A stretch of 53,329 nucleotides of DNA, taken from NCBI GenBank assembly GCA_905236675.1, contig CAJOND010000044.1, forward strand, positions 1 through 53,329. Direction: 5' to 3'. The position numbers were made by a program, and so were the translations under genes. The DNA comes from Candidatus Rifleibacteriota bacterium (GTDB taxonomy: Bacteria; Muiribacteriota; Ozemobacteria; Ozemobacterales; Ozemobacteraceae). The first letter of the stretch is position 1. Each line of letters opens with the position of its first letter. Positions 1-9,860 of this stretch are shown piece after piece. The notes under the pieces are model-generated. The model searched no databases and was not told where the DNA came from. It saw nothing but the letters and a program-made list of their open reading frames with translations.

Positions 1-90
1 AAGGGAATTGACTTAGCTGGAGTATGTTTTTTTAATTTAACCAGCTTTGTAAGCTAATTATGTTTTTACGACTAACCTTTTTAGAAAATT

Positions 91-298
91 GAGAGTTGAG
101 AGTTGAGAGATGAGAGTTGAGAGTTGAGAATAGAGAATTGAGAATTGAGAAATGAAAAAGGAAAGATACCAAAAATGGAGATGGAAAATGGAAGAATAAA
201 GGGAGGAGAGAAGAGGGAGAAAGAGAGAGCAAAAGAGCGGACGAGGCTAAAGCCTCTTAGAGCTGAAGAGCGGAGAGTAGAGAATTGAGAGTTGAGAG
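91..298. repeat. Heptanucleotide tandem repeat region
   Basis: From about 91 to 152 the plus strand reads as roughly nine consecutive 7-nt units of the form GAGAGTT/GAGAATT. A shorter block of the same unit sits at about 271-298. Between them is purine-rich DNA with a short GAGGCT/AGCCTC inverted repeat at 243-256. No credible gene is seen in the first 300 bases. Similar 7-nt purine repeats recur in other intergenic stretches of the window (about 20171-20210, and weaker ones near 15340 and 29650). Confidence 0.75.
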
Positions 299-308
299 GC
301 GAGATTAG

Positions 309-1937
309 TTATGGTAAAAGAAGTTTCAGCACATCAGTTGGAGTCTTGAATCCGTTTGTTCTAAGAAGAATCTGCAAACCAAAAACATGAAAGGCATTTA
401 AAATAAGAATACTTATAACAAAAACAGTAGTAACAATAACTAAAGGTTTTAACGGTGATTGATCTTTTTTATTTGGATCTTTTTTAGGGAACCAGCCGTT
501 TATTCTCATTATAGCTATAGTCATTACAGCGATAAAAATATAAATAGTTATCTGAAAACTACTTTGTCTGCTAACTACTTCAGCTATTTTTGCATAATTT
601 TTAGCCGTTTCGGGAATTCCTTGAAGAATGTCACCAGCTAATCTCAAAACGCTTTCGTAATTTTCTTGAATAAATTGAGTCAGAAGAATAGAAGTCATGG
701 CAAAAAACCAAGCAAAAATATATTCTGGATCAACTTTTTCAAGTTTACCTCTATGATTAAAGCGACTACCTATCCAGGTCAGCCATAAGCCCATTAAAGA
801 GGGAATAAGCATTAATCTTGTGCTTCCCATGATTATAGAGCTTATAAATCCCATAGAAATAGCAGTTTTTTGAATGCTTGTTCTAGTTTTATCCGGTCTA
901 ATAACAGTTAGAATTCCGATTCCCACAAAAAGCAATGCTAATAAATAACGATTAGAAGGACTAGTTATAACAAATAAACAAGCTGAAAGTATAATAAAAC
1001 CAGTAAAAAAAGCTATATCACGTTTTTCATTAGGCTGCTCTATATTTTCTTTTAAAATAATTTCAGCCTTCATAGTTTCATCTTCTGTCGGAGGAGCAAT
1101 ATCTAATGCTCTTAGTCTAATATCAGCATATTTGGAATTATTTACCACATTTAGAAGTTCACCTAAATTAGAAGGTCTGACAACTCTTAATAAATAAACT
1201 CCAATATCCTGCATAGCATAACTTTTGCTTCTGACCAATTCAGATATATGTTTTTCCGCAATAGAAGGTGAATAACGATAAAGTCCTCTAATAGCATTAC
1301 AACGTATCTGCAAATTACTAGACATAGCAAAATCAGCAAAGACAGATGAAAGTTGTGGAACATTAAACTCACATAATGCTTCCAAAGCATTAGCAACTAT
1401 TCGTGTATCTTCGTAATCCAGATATTTTTGAAGAAATTCAGGAACTCTTTCATCTTCAAATCTACCCATTAATCGAACCAAATAAGCTATTTTGTGTTCA
1501 TCTTTTTCTGTGTTTAAGTATAAAGGTTCAACAAGAGAAGAATCTGCGCTCTCTGTCAGACGATCCATAGCTTCAAACACAACATAGCGACTTCTTAAAC
1601 GAAGTTTGTGCAATAAAATCTGTTGAGCAGTAAGTTTTTCTCCTTCTTTTAATTGAAGTTTAAAAGGCTCCACATTTACAGATTTAGTAGTTTCAATTTC
1701 AGGGAAAGAATCTAATATGTGGTTTCTAGCTCTGCGTGCATAATCTCTAACTTTAGGATCTGGTGAAACAACAGCTTGCGTTATGCAAGGCATTAATTCT
1801 TTGGAAAATTCTAAATTAAGAGATGTTTGCTGACTTAAAAAATCCAAGGCAAAAACTTTATCCTTAGAAGTCCCTGTATTAAGCGACTCAACGATTAAAT
1901 CACGCCATTTTGTTGGTATAGAACTATTTTGAGACAT
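309..1937 (-). CDS. HEAT-repeat protein with C-terminal membrane domain
   Basis: A 542-residue protein. Roughly the first 300 residues are helical with HEAT-like repeats (for example LVRLMGRFEDERVPEFLQKY and the ARIVANALEALCEF-type pattern around residues 160-280). The last 240 residues hold about six or seven hydrophobic segments, so the helical solenoid is probably cytoplasmic and membrane tethered. No enzymatic motif is visible. Its ATG overlaps the TAA of the upstream AlbA_2 gene as TAATG, so the two are probably translationally coupled. Function unknown; a scaffold or adaptor role is inference from the repeats. Confidence 0.75.
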   Translation of the reverse strand: MSQNSSIPTKWRDLIVESLNTGTSKDKVFALDFLSQQTSLNLEFSKELMPCITQAVVSPDPKVRDYARRARNHILDSFPEIETTKSVNVEPFKLQLKEGEKLTAQQILLHKLRLRSRYVVFEAMDRLTESADSSLVEPLYLNTEKDEHKIAYLVRLMGRFEDERVPEFLQKYLDYEDTRIVANALEALCEFNVPQLSSVFADFAMSSNLQIRCNAIRGLYRYSPSIAEKHISELVRSKSYAMQDIGVYLLRVVRPSNLGELLNVVNNSKYADIRLRALDIAPPTEDETMKAEIILKENIEQPNEKRDIAFFTGFIILSACLFVITSPSNRYLLALLFVGIGILTVIRPDKTRTSIQKTAISMGFISSIIMGSTRLMLIPSLMGLWLTWIGSRFNHRGKLEKVDPEYIFAWFFAMTSILLTQFIQENYESVLRLAGDILQGIPETAKNYAKIAEVVSRQSSFQITIYIFIAVMTIAIMRINGWFPKKDPNKKDQSPLKPLVIVTTVFVISILILNAFHVFGLQILLRTNGFKTPTDVLKLLLP

Positions 1938-2941
1938 TATAGATTACCGGAATTTGTTTTGCTAACAAGTTCCCATCTCCCTATAAGCCTATCTGAAGGC
2001 TCCTTCTGTTTTTGAACAAGATGGAATAAAGCTTCTAAAGATACTGGCAAATCAGAATGATGTGAGCGAAGCTTCATTTTCAATTCTATAGCTTCAAACA
2101 AAATAGGACCTGGTTTATTGTCTTCAAAATATTCTGCAGTTAATTCGGTCATGCCAGCTGTATCTATTAGCACTTCATATTCGGTACTATCTACTGTAAG
2201 AGATTTATTTTTCTGTTTGAATTCACGACTTGAATAAGAAGTAGGTGGGGTAATTCTTAAATTAGTAAATAGTTGTTCTTCGGGTCTACCTTGAGGTCTC
2301 CAATAAACTTCACAACGGTGAAACGGGAAAACCATAGTTTCTGATGAATAAGTAATAAAATACATCATCATATTTAGATTCCACTGGTATGCTCCCTGAC
2401 TTAAACCAGATATAGCTTTTTGTAATTCTATACTTCCATTGAGTATTTCTATGGAAGGTTGTTTCTGTATTGGATAAAGAAGTTTTATAAGGTCTGAACG
2501 TCTTGCTGATCTAGTAGAATTAGCTTCTCTCCAAGGAACTTCATAAGTAACAGGTCCTCCAGTAGCTGGAATTCTTATTACATAAGGAGCTCTTTCTGTT
2601 TCGAAAACGAGAGCTACTACAGTTTTGCCATTATAAGGAACTGCGAGACTAATTAAATTAGGAGCTAATCCTTGATCAAATTTGGATTTAACTTTTGCAT
2701 ACCAAATCGATAATTCTTCAAAATCAGCTCCAACGACCCCAGTTTTTTCATCTATCCCAATCAACCACATAATAGGCTCGCCTCTAGAGCAATTAGCATG
2801 TGCAGCAATACGACGAGCAGCCTTAAAATGATCAGATGGCCATTCTGTCTTTAATTCGACCATATCATCTTCTATAGGCTGCCCTTTTTCGAGACGGTCT
2901 ATTATATCAAGAACCCTGAATTCTATTTCCTGCTTTTTCAA
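1937..2941 (-). CDS. AlbA_2 (Schlafen-like) domain protein
   Basis: A 334-residue protein whose N-terminal half looks like the AlbA_2/divergent AAA-4 domain: the VELKTEWP segment near residue 28, then AANAHANC-like and WLIGIDEKTGVVGAD segments, and an APYVIRI...VPWREANSTRSA segment near residue 145. This domain is often in putative DNA- or RNA-binding or transcription-related proteins. The C-terminal half has no family I recognise. The start is TTG at 2941, one base after the stop of the thioredoxin-like gene, and the end overlaps the next ATG, so it sits in a tight operon. Role unknown. Confidence 0.7.
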   Translation of the reverse strand: MKKQEIEFRVLDIIDRLEKGQPIEDDMVELKTEWPSDHFKAARRIAAHANCSRGEPIMWLIGIDEKTGVVGADFEELSIWYAKVKSKFDQGLAPNLISLAVPYNGKTVVALVFETERAPYVIRIPATGGPVTYEVPWREANSTRSARRSDLIKLLYPIQKQPSIEILNGSIELQKAISGLSQGAYQWNLNMMMYFITYSSETMVFPFHRCEVYWRPQGRPEEQLFTNLRITPPTSYSSREFKQKNKSLTVDSTEYEVLIDTAGMTELTAEYFEDNKPGPILFEAIELKMKLRSHHSDLPVSLEALFHLVQKQKEPSDRLIGRWELVSKTNSGNL

Positions 2942-2942
2942 T

Positions 2943-3407
2943 TTATTTTGTTAATTCTGCAAGTTTTTTATCAAGACCATTCATTGGGTGATCTTCCCAA
3001 ACTATTTTACCGTTTTGAATAATAAAAGCATGAGGAATACCTCTAACACCATATTCGTTAGCTGTATTGCTTCCTGTTCCAACTAACCAATCCATACCCA
3101 TTGTCTTGTTGAATTTTGTAACAGTATTTTCGTCTTCGTTGGTAAGAGATACAAAAACAACATTTTTGTCTTTGAATTCTGCATTCATTTTTTTAAGATG
3201 TGGAATAGAAGCTCTGCATGGTGGACACCAGGTAGCCCAGAATTCTACAACAACAATTTTATCCTTGTTGTCTGCTAACTTAAGACCATTACCATTAATC
3301 CAAGATTTAGCAGATATTTCTGGAGCATCTTTGCCTATGTTATCAGCACAAGCAACTAAAGAAAATGAAATAAAAGCAAGCAAAAAGATAAAAAACAATC
3401 GTTTCAT
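2943..3407 (-). CDS. TlpA/ResA-like thioredoxin lipoprotein
   Basis: A 154-residue thioredoxin-fold protein. The N-terminus is a lipoprotein signal peptide ending in LVAC with Cys20 as the probable lipidation site. The active site WCPPC (Cys61 and Cys64) follows a VVEFWATW strand, and the cis-Pro loop is GIPHAF. It matches the TlpA/ResA/AhpC-TSA type that acts outside the inner membrane as a thiol-disulfide reductase. It is followed immediately by the AlbA_2 gene. The physiological substrate (cytochrome c maturation or other) cannot be told from the sequence. Confidence 0.9.
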   Translation of the reverse strand: MKRLFFIFLLAFISFSLVACADNIGKDAPEISAKSWINGNGLKLADNKDKIVVVEFWATWCPPCRASIPHLKKMNAEFKDKNVVFVSLTNEDENTVTKFNKTMGMDWLVGTGSNTANEYGVRGIPHAFIIQNGKIVWEDHPMNGLDKKLAELTK

Positions 3408-3508
3408 TGTATTACCACCTTCAAAACTATTTTTTATATTTTACTATTTTAACAGATAATTGCGAATATTTTTAATAATAAATATTTATTTTTTTTATAA
3501 TAAACTAT

Positions 3509-4690
3509 TTAAAATATAAGATATGCAAATAAAGAAGAGAAATAAATAACAGAAGAATAGAAAACTATAGAATGCCTATTTTCCTTGTCTTTAAAAAGCT
3601 GTAGTGTAATCACAAACAACATTATAGGAAACATAAGCTTATTTGTTACCAAAAGAATAGCTAACAATCCTCCCAGTAGTTTTATATAAAAGTTACTTGA
3701 TTTTGTAAAAAAGTTTTCTTCAATTCTTCTTATAACTGCGGTAAGAAAACTAGAAAACAAGAGGAAGAAAATAACAGAACAGATAGGTTTTATAATATTT
3801 ATTAAACTAAATGTTCCTATTATATGGGCAATATCTGATTTTAAAATAACCAAAGAATTAGAATCAAAAACAAAATAACCATAGGTTAAAATAATTGAAA
3901 TTACTGAAATAGAAATAATTTTAAGAAAAGATTTGCCAGTTAATTTTGGAACTAATGGTGTTTCTTTTTTCTTCGCAATTATCATGAAAAAATATATTGC
4001 AAATAAGCTTAGACACCATGACCATATTCCTGTATTACTATCAGGTACAAGAGAGATAAAGAACTGCCTTATATTGTTTTCAATTGCAACAAAACACATA
4101 AGCAATATAAAACAATTAATCGTAAGATAGTTTTCGGAAGAAAGACCTTCCTTATCTTGTCTATAAGCCAAGCAATATTGAGCTTTTAAATAGCAAAGAT
4201 AAGTTAAAAGAATAAAAATTAAAACAGAGTAAAAATTTAACCAACTAATATTTTTTACAGGTAATATTATGCTGATTAAAGACATTGTTGCCATTTTTCC
4301 AAAAAAAGTAGAATGTTGTTGAAGAACAACAGTATCATATCGAGCAAAAATAGCAGAGAGACAAACTGTAACCCAAACAGATGCCGAAGTAAAAAGAAAA
4401 GTCATAAAAGTTGCTTTTAAAGTAATAAGCCAGTCAAAGTTTAAAAACTTAAAAGTAATAATTGTTGAGGGAATAAAAATAGTTAAAGCAACAACAACCC
4501 AGAAATAATATTTTTGTTTTATTAGTTTTGAAGGAGAAATAGGCATAGATTCTAATATAGAAATGCTTTTTCCTTCATAACCAATAATATTCATAGGACC
4601 AAAAAGGGAAAAATAAATTACAGAGCCAAAAATAAAATTCATTATTGAATATATTGATGAAAAGCTGAATACTTTAGAAATAAATTTCAA
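3509..4690 (-). CDS. ABC-type permease, C-terminal part (probable split gene)
   Basis: A 393-residue polytopic membrane protein starting at TTG 4690 inside the upstream gene (17-nt overlap). Near its start it has YEGKSISILESMPISPSKL, which resembles the internal repeat of ABC-2/putative ABC exporter permeases (the LPISP motif also occurs in the upstream piece). Its N-terminus lacks a convincing independent beginning and no SD is seen. I think it is the second half of one permease whose first half is 4674-5687, joined by a +1 frameshift. It could instead be a genuine overlapping two-gene arrangement. No ABC ATPase of the usual type is adjacent. Confidence 0.6.
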   Translation of the reverse strand: MKFISKVFSFSSIYSIMNFIFGSVIYFSLFGPMNIIGYEGKSISILESMPISPSKLIKQKYYFWVVVALTIFIPSTIITFKFLNFDWLITLKATFMTFLFTSASVWVTVCLSAIFARYDTVVLQQHSTFFGKMATMSLISIILPVKNISWLNFYSVLIFILLTYLCYLKAQYCLAYRQDKEGLSSENYLTINCFILLMCFVAIENNIRQFFISLVPDSNTGIWSWCLSLFAIYFFMIIAKKKETPLVPKLTGKSFLKIISISVISIILTYGYFVFDSNSLVILKSDIAHIIGTFSLINIIKPICSVIFFLLFSSFLTAVIRRIEENFFTKSSNFYIKLLGGLLAILLVTNKLMFPIMLFVITLQLFKDKENRHSIVFYSSVIYFSSLFAYLIF

Positions 4691-5687
4691 CAGCTATTAT
4701 CGATATAGGCATTAAAATAGCATTTACTAACAAATTAAAGTCACTTTTCAACATTAACCATTCTTTCCAAACAAGACCATTTAATATTTTTTTGTTTTTG
4801 ATGTTCTTAGAATAGGATTTATTAGAATGAACATAGGCAAACCAATTGTTTGTGACAGCAATATGAAATAAAACAATTAAAACTATGGTAAAAAACAACC
4901 ATAAAAGAGTTATTTTAAGAAATTCAACACAAAATGGCGTAGAATTTAAAAGAGGCATAGCTAACCAATTTATAGGCATCATAAGCCATTCTGCATTAAT
5001 TTGAAGATAAGCTATTTTATTTAAAACCATAGGAACATGAGTAGCATTGAAATTTGAAATCATTAAAAAAGGAATTAAAGTCAAAATTGCACTTATGTAT
5101 CCAAAAATAGAATAAAAATTGTTTATGGTTGAAGGTTTGAAAAATCTTGTGAAACAAATATTAACCAAATTAATCAGAAGTCCTATAATGAAACTTATTT
5201 CAAAGTATAGTAAAACAGCAACTAAAACAGCTTCCCAAGTATAAGCTTTATAACAGGATATACCTATTAAACCTGGTAAAAGGAAAAGAATACCAAAATA
5301 GTCTGTTATTAGTTTTTCAAACTGTTTTGTCAGAATTAAAATAGTCGGTGATATAGGCAAAGTAGTTAAATAATGAAAATCTGAACTCATTTGTCCGGTA
5401 TTAAGTGTATGACCAGAAACCAAATCACCAGTAAAAACCACAAAAATGCCGTAAAGAACCAGAAAACCTATTGCCCATTTAGCTATAAAATCAGAGAAAG
5501 GAAGTTTAAAAATTTCTGCCAATAAATCAGATGCCCCTGATGCAGTTCCAATAATCATAACAAAAGCCGCCAGACTCATTCCTACTATTTTGCTAAGACC
5601 TGTTTTGCTTAAAATAGAATTAACAAGAAGTCTGAGACGAATCTGACATAGAGCTTTTGTTTGATTTATTGTTTTGAAGAGTGACAT
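4674..5687 (-). CDS. ABC-type permease, N-terminal part (probable split gene)
   Basis: A 337-residue membrane protein with about six hydrophobic segments. It contains an HYLTTLPISPTIL motif near residue 105 and ends in GLVWKEWLMLKSDFNLLVNA, which in full-length ABC-2 exporter permeases (PF16949-like, by recall) leads into the second half of the protein. The stop is a TAA in the sequence TTC TAA A, and the open frame continues in the +1 phase as the downstream permease piece. Either a frameshift mutation or programmed frameshifting would join them. Substrate unknown. Confidence 0.65.
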   Translation of the reverse strand: MSLFKTINQTKALCQIRLRLLVNSILSKTGLSKIVGMSLAAFVMIIGTASGASDLLAEIFKLPFSDFIAKWAIGFLVLYGIFVVFTGDLVSGHTLNTGQMSSDFHYLTTLPISPTILILTKQFEKLITDYFGILFLLPGLIGISCYKAYTWEAVLVAVLLYFEISFIIGLLINLVNICFTRFFKPSTINNFYSIFGYISAILTLIPFLMISNFNATHVPMVLNKIAYLQINAEWLMMPINWLAMPLLNSTPFCVEFLKITLLWLFFTIVLIVLFHIAVTNNWFAYVHSNKSYSKNIKNKKILNGLVWKEWLMLKSDFNLLVNAILMPISIIAVEIYF

Positions 5688-5734
5688 TATTAATTACAAT
5701 ATAATTCAAGACAACTATAACTAATTAGTCAAAG

Positions 5735-6706
5735 TTATTCATTGTCAGCAAAATAATGAATGCCTTTGATGCCTTGACGATCTGGTCCAACCATACCGAT
5801 TAGCATAAATTCTTTCCATATAGGATCATATATATATTCAGGCCAAAGTTTAAATTCCTTTATTAGTCCAGTATGTTTAACGTGAGTTCGAGGTCCAGTA
5901 CAAAAAATATTCCATTCTCCTATTGTGATTTTATTTGTTCCTGCAAATTCAATAGGCCAATCTTTATCAATTATTTCTTTTATTTTTGCTTCCAATTCAA
6001 GAATGTTTATTTCTGGTTTTTCCGGGAACTTAATAACAAAACCATGTTTTACATCAGAATGTAAAACTTGGCGTTTATAATGATAATCTTCTAAAAGAAT
6101 ATGACTTGCTATATCTTCAGCAGAGTGTGCCATTAAACGAAAAGGAGCTGTTTTATCACAATGATGTTTTATTTCTGCCGGGAAAGGACCAAATACGCTT
6201 GGACGTGCAATAACAAGTTCTTCTCCAATAGCAAAAATAATCTGAGCATTATAACCTAGCTGATTATATATCAGGTCAAAATGCTCTAAAACGACACGTC
6301 TACCATTTTCTATTGCTAGATTAATAGCATCTATAATTTCAAATGGCTGATGAAAAGCAAGTTCGTAACGAATATCTAAATGGAAAGTATGAGGAGCAAA
6401 ATAGTTTTCGGGTTGAAAATCATAAATAGGAGCTGACTTTATATTGACGCCCTCATCATCATTTGTTAGTTCTAATCCCGGAAACAAGCCTTTTATAAGT
6501 GTTGATTTTCCGGAACCCTCACCGCCTATAATACCAATTAAAAGATCATTCGGATTTAAATAACGCTGTGAAATCATAGTGCCAAGCTGATACATTCTGA
6601 ATCTTCCTCTCGGAGCATAATAGGAAGATAAAAGAAGAGGTTCTACATGAGCTGTATTATAGTAAAGAAAAGGACTTTTATTATTTTGAACCATATAGTT
6701 TTCCAA
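5735..6706 (-). CDS. P-loop NTPase of the alanyl-tRNA-synthetase-associated family
   Basis: A 323-residue soluble protein. A Walker A GGEGSGKST lies at about residues 61-69, following SSYYAPRGRFRMYQLGTMIS. A FPGLELTNDDEGVN segment and a second half with MAHSAEDIASH follow. I recall this arrangement from proteins annotated as alanine-tRNA synthetase second additional domain-containing protein, whose cellular role is not established. It is the first gene of the minus-strand run and is divergently transcribed from the UDP-sugar genes. The family name is from memory; the P-loop is directly visible. Confidence 0.65.
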   Translation of the reverse strand: MENYMVQNNKSPFLYYNTAHVEPLLLSSYYAPRGRFRMYQLGTMISQRYLNPNDLLIGIIGGEGSGKSTLIKGLFPGLELTNDDEGVNIKSAPIYDFQPENYFAPHTFHLDIRYELAFHQPFEIIDAINLAIENGRRVVLEHFDLIYNQLGYNAQIIFAIGEELVIARPSVFGPFPAEIKHHCDKTAPFRLMAHSAEDIASHILLEDYHYKRQVLHSDVKHGFVIKFPEKPEINILELEAKIKEIIDKDWPIEFAGTNKITIGEWNIFCTGPRTHVKHTGLIKEFKLWPEYIYDPIWKEFMLIGMVGPDRQGIKGIHYFADNE

Positions 6707-6818
6707 TATTATTTAATTTTTTTTTAGCATAGCAAAAGTTACCGATTTTATCAATTCTGTAACTCTGTATAATAGGTTAATATTTATCAAAATGATTTAA
6801 AAAAAATCAAAATCAGTT

Positions 6819-6824
6819 TATAAT
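6819..6824 (+). promoter_or_regulatory. Possible -10 element upstream of the UDP-sugar operon
   Basis: TATAAT lies 53 bases before the GTG start at 6878 in a divergent intergenic region of about 170 bases. No clear -35 box is seen at 17 bases, so this is a weak promoter call. Confidence 0.35.
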
Positions 6825-6877
6825 GAAAACAAAATAAAATATTAGAAATAATCAACTTCTCAAAATGGAATTATCTT

Positions 6878-8175
6878 GTGAACATATTAAAAAGTAAATT
6901 GTTAAATAAAACAGCAGTATTAGGTGTTATAGGACTTGGTTATGTTGGCTTACCTCTAGCTGTAGAAAAAGCCAAAGCAGGATTTAAAACCATAGGTTTT
7001 GATATACAGAAATCAAAAGTTGAAATGGTAAATTCTGGTCATAATTATATAGGTGATGTAGTAAACGAAGATTTAGAATCTCTGGTTAAAACAGGAATTT
7101 TATCTGCAACAAGTGACTTTTCTTTCGTAGCAAAAGCAGATTGTGTTTGTATATGCGTACCAACACCTTTAGACAAACATCAACAACCAGATATTACTTA
7201 TGTTAAAAATTCTGCTGAAAGCATTGTTCCTTTTATGCATAAAGATATGCTTATAGTGTTAGAATCCACTACTTATCCTGGAACAACAGAAGAATTAATA
7301 AAACCCATTTTGGAAAAATCTGGTTTAAAGTGCTGTAAAGATTTCTTTCTTGCTTTTTCCCCAGAAATGGTAATTTAATATATAAAACAAAAAACACTCC
7401 AAAGGTAGTTGGTGGTTGTAGCCCGGAATGTACTGACATAGCTGCAACTATGTATGAAATGGTTCTAGAAGCTCCTGTTCAAAAAGTATCTTCTCCAGCT
7501 GTAGCTGAAATGGAAAAGATACTTGAAAATATTTACCGTAATATAAATATAGGTCTTGTTAATGAACTTGCTATTTTATGTGATAAAATGCATATCAATA
7601 TTTGGGAAGTAATAGAAGCAGCAAAATCAAAACCCTACGGATTTCAAGCTTTTTATCCAGGTCCGGGTTTAGGTGGACACTGTATACCGCTCGATCCTTA
7701 TTATTTATCATGGAAAGCGAGAGAATACGGATTTCATACTTCTATGATTGAAGCTTCAATGATGATAAATGATAGAATGCCTGAATATTGCGTTGAAAGG
7801 GCTGCCAGAATATTAAATAACCATAAAAAATCTTTAAATGGTTCCAAAATTCTTGTGTTAGGAGTAGCTTACAAACAAGATATAAATGACTACCGTGAAA
7901 GTCCAGCTATAAGAGTAATAAATGAATTATATAAAACAGGAGCTGAAGTTGTTTTTTATGATCCTTTTATTCCTGAATACAAGGAAAATGGAATAATAAA
8001 AAAAGGAGAAAACAAACTTAGTAAAGAATTAATTGAAAGTGCTGATTTGGTAATTATTACAACTGCTCATACAAAACTAGATTATAATCTAGTTCAAAAA
8101 TATGCTAAAGCTATTTTCGACACAAAGAATGTCATGAAAAATATAGAAAACCGTGACAATATCGAGGTTCTTTAA
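6878..8175 (+). pseudogene. UDP-N-acetyl-hexosamine 6-dehydrogenase (WbpA-like), frameshifted
   Basis: UDP-GlcNAc/ManNAc C6-dehydrogenase that would oxidise UDP-GlcNAc to its uronic acid. The first part (6878-7378, GTG start) has the GLGYVGLPLA Rossmann motif and VPTPLD; the second part has GPGLGGHCIPLDPYY with the catalytic Cys and the C-terminal domain. At about 7369 the frame breaks. The family motif SPERVDPGN is reduced to SPE, two bases, then GGTAATTTA in a different phase, so about 10 nt are missing (RVDP lost). Downstream the frame G-N-L-I-Y-K-T-K-N-T-P-K-V-V-G-G is intact. The 3' end overlaps the next ATG as TAATG. Likely inactive unless the deletion is an assembly error. Confidence 0.85.
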
Positions 8176-9242
8176 TGAAATATGCATTAATAGGATGTGG
8201 ACACATTGCAAATAATCATGTAAAGGCAGTTAAGACTAATAAATTAGATTTCATTGCAGCTTGTGATATTGTTCCAGATAATATTGAAAAATTATTAACA
8301 GAATCAGATTTGCAGAACCAAAAAAAAATATTTAGATACACAGATTATAAAACGTTACTTTTAGAACATCCAGAAATTGAACTGATTGCAATAACTACAA
8401 GCAGTGGTAATCATGCAAAAATAGCCTTAGATTGTATAGATTCTGGAAAAAATATTATTATAGAAAAACCTATGGCTATGAGCATAAAAGACGCAAACGA
8501 AATAATAAAACGTAGTAGAGAAAAAAATGTTGTTGTTTCCGTTTCTCATCAAAATAGATTTAATTATAATGTTCAAAAAGTTCGTCAAGCATTAGATGAA
8601 GGAAAATTCGGTAAGCTTTCTCATGGAAATATATGCGTCAGATGGAACCGTAATAAAAGCTATTACGATCAGGCAAAATGGCGTGGAACTTGGCTTGAAG
8701 ATGGCGGTTGTTTAATGAATCAATGTATTCATGCTATTGATTTATTGATATGGATGTTTGGCGAAGAAATAGAAAGTGTTTATGGTATTATAAAAAAACA
8801 AATACATAATTATATAGAATGTGAAGATGTCGGTATAGCCATACTAACTTTTAAAAACGGTGCTATTGCAACAATAGAAGGAACAACAAACGTATATCCT
8901 AAAAATTTAGAAGAAACTCTCTGTATATTTGGTGAAAAAGGCACAGTTAAACTTGGTGGAACTTCATTAAACAAAATAGAAGCATGGAATTTCGCTGATG
9001 AATCTATGAATAAATACTTAGATAAAGCTTCAAAACCTGATAACATAAACAATTATGTTCATTTATATTCAGATGTTGTTGATTCTATAATAAAACACAG
9101 GAAGCCTTACATTGATGCTATTGCTGGAAAAAATTCTCTAGAAGTTGTTCTTGCAATATACAAATCTTCAATCACAGGTCAACAGATAAAGCTACCATTA
9201 ACAGATTGTTCTACAAGTGATTTTGCCAATATTTTTAAATAA
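8175..9242 (+). CDS. Gfo/Idh/MocA oxidoreductase, WbpB/WlbA-like
   Basis: A 355-residue NAD-dependent oxidoreductase. The N-terminal Rossmann fold begins MKYALIGCGHIANNH, followed by the EKPMAM strand that holds the family Lys (near residue 98) and by GGCLMNQCIHAIDLL near residue 178 in the substrate domain. With a WbpA-like gene before and a WbpD-like acetyltransferase after, the likely reaction is oxidation at C3 of UDP-GlcNAcA on the way to UDP-GlcNAc3NAcA. The aminotransferase (WbpE-type) is not in this window. The start ATG overlaps the preceding stop by one base. Confidence 0.85.
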   Translation: MKYALIGCGHIANNHVKAVKTNKLDFIAACDIVPDNIEKLLTESDLQNQKKIFRYTDYKTLLLEHPEIELIAITTSSGNHAKIALDCIDSGKNIIIEKPMAMSIKDANEIIKRSREKNVVVSVSHQNRFNYNVQKVRQALDEGKFGKLSHGNICVRWNRNKSYYDQAKWRGTWLEDGGCLMNQCIHAIDLLIWMFGEEIESVYGIIKKQIHNYIECEDVGIAILTFKNGAIATIEGTTNVYPKNLEETLCIFGEKGTVKLGGTSLNKIEAWNFADESMNKYLDKASKPDNINNYVHLYSDVVDSIIKHRKPYIDAIAGKNSLEVVLAIYKSSITGQQIKLPLTDCSTSDFANIFK

Positions 9243-9254
9243 AGGTGAACATAG

Positions 9255-9860
9255 ATGAAAACAGACAAAAATTACTTTGTGCATGAATCTTCTTATATAG
9301 ATGAAGATGTTGAAATAGGAGAAGGCACAAAAATATGGCATTTCTGCCATATTATGAATAACACTAAAATAGGCAATAAATGTAATATAGGACAAAATTG
9401 TGTTATTGGACCAAATGTAGTATTAGGAAATAATGTAAAAGTTCAAAACAATGTTTCTATTTATGAAGGTGTAGAAATAGAAGATGATGTTTTTTGCGGT
9501 CCTTCAATGGTTTTTACAAATGTTATCAATCCAAGAAGTCACATTAGTAGAAAACATGAGTTTAAGAAAACGAAGCTTTGCAAAGGAACAACAATAGGTG
9601 CAAACGCTACAATAGTTTGTGGTCATACTCTTGGGAACTATTCTTTTGTTGGTGCTGGGTCGGTAGTTACGAAAAATGTTCCAGATTATGCTATGGTTTA
9701 TGGAAATCCTGCTAAAATCAGAGCTTATGTTTGTCAATGTGGTATTAAATTGACAAATAATGCAAAAATAGATGATAATCAAATCTTAGAATGTGAGTGT
9801 TGTCATATGAAATATCGTGTAAAAAACGGTTTATTACTACAAATTAACGATGTTTTATAA
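9255..9860 (+). CDS. WbpD-like N-acetyltransferase with zinc-ribbon tail
   Basis: A 201-residue left-handed beta-helix acyltransferase. The hexapeptide repeats begin about residue 14 (DEDVEIGEGTKIWHFCHI) and run through GPNVVLGNNVKVQNNVSIYEGV, GATIGANATIVCGHTLG and a typical end loop VYGNPAKI. The family acetylates the 3-amino group of UDP-GlcNAc3NA. The last 40 residues add a pair of Cys clusters (CQCG, then CECC) that look like a small zinc ribbon, seen in some WbpD homologues. AAAGGTGAAC upstream is the probable ribosome-binding region. It ends the operon just before the dnaA control region. Confidence 0.85.
   Translation: MKTDKNYFVHESSYIDEDVEIGEGTKIWHFCHIMNNTKIGNKCNIGQNCVIGPNVVLGNNVKVQNNVSIYEGVEIEDDVFCGPSMVFTNVINPRSHISRKHEFKKTKLCKGTTIGANATIVCGHTLGNYSFVGAGSVVTKNVPDYAMVYGNPAKIRAYVCQCGIKLTNNAKIDDNQILECECCHMKYRVKNGLLLQINDVL

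Noticed and set aside
243..256. GAGGCT/AGCCTC hairpin as a terminator
   Set aside because: Only a two-base loop and no T-run; it is too weak.
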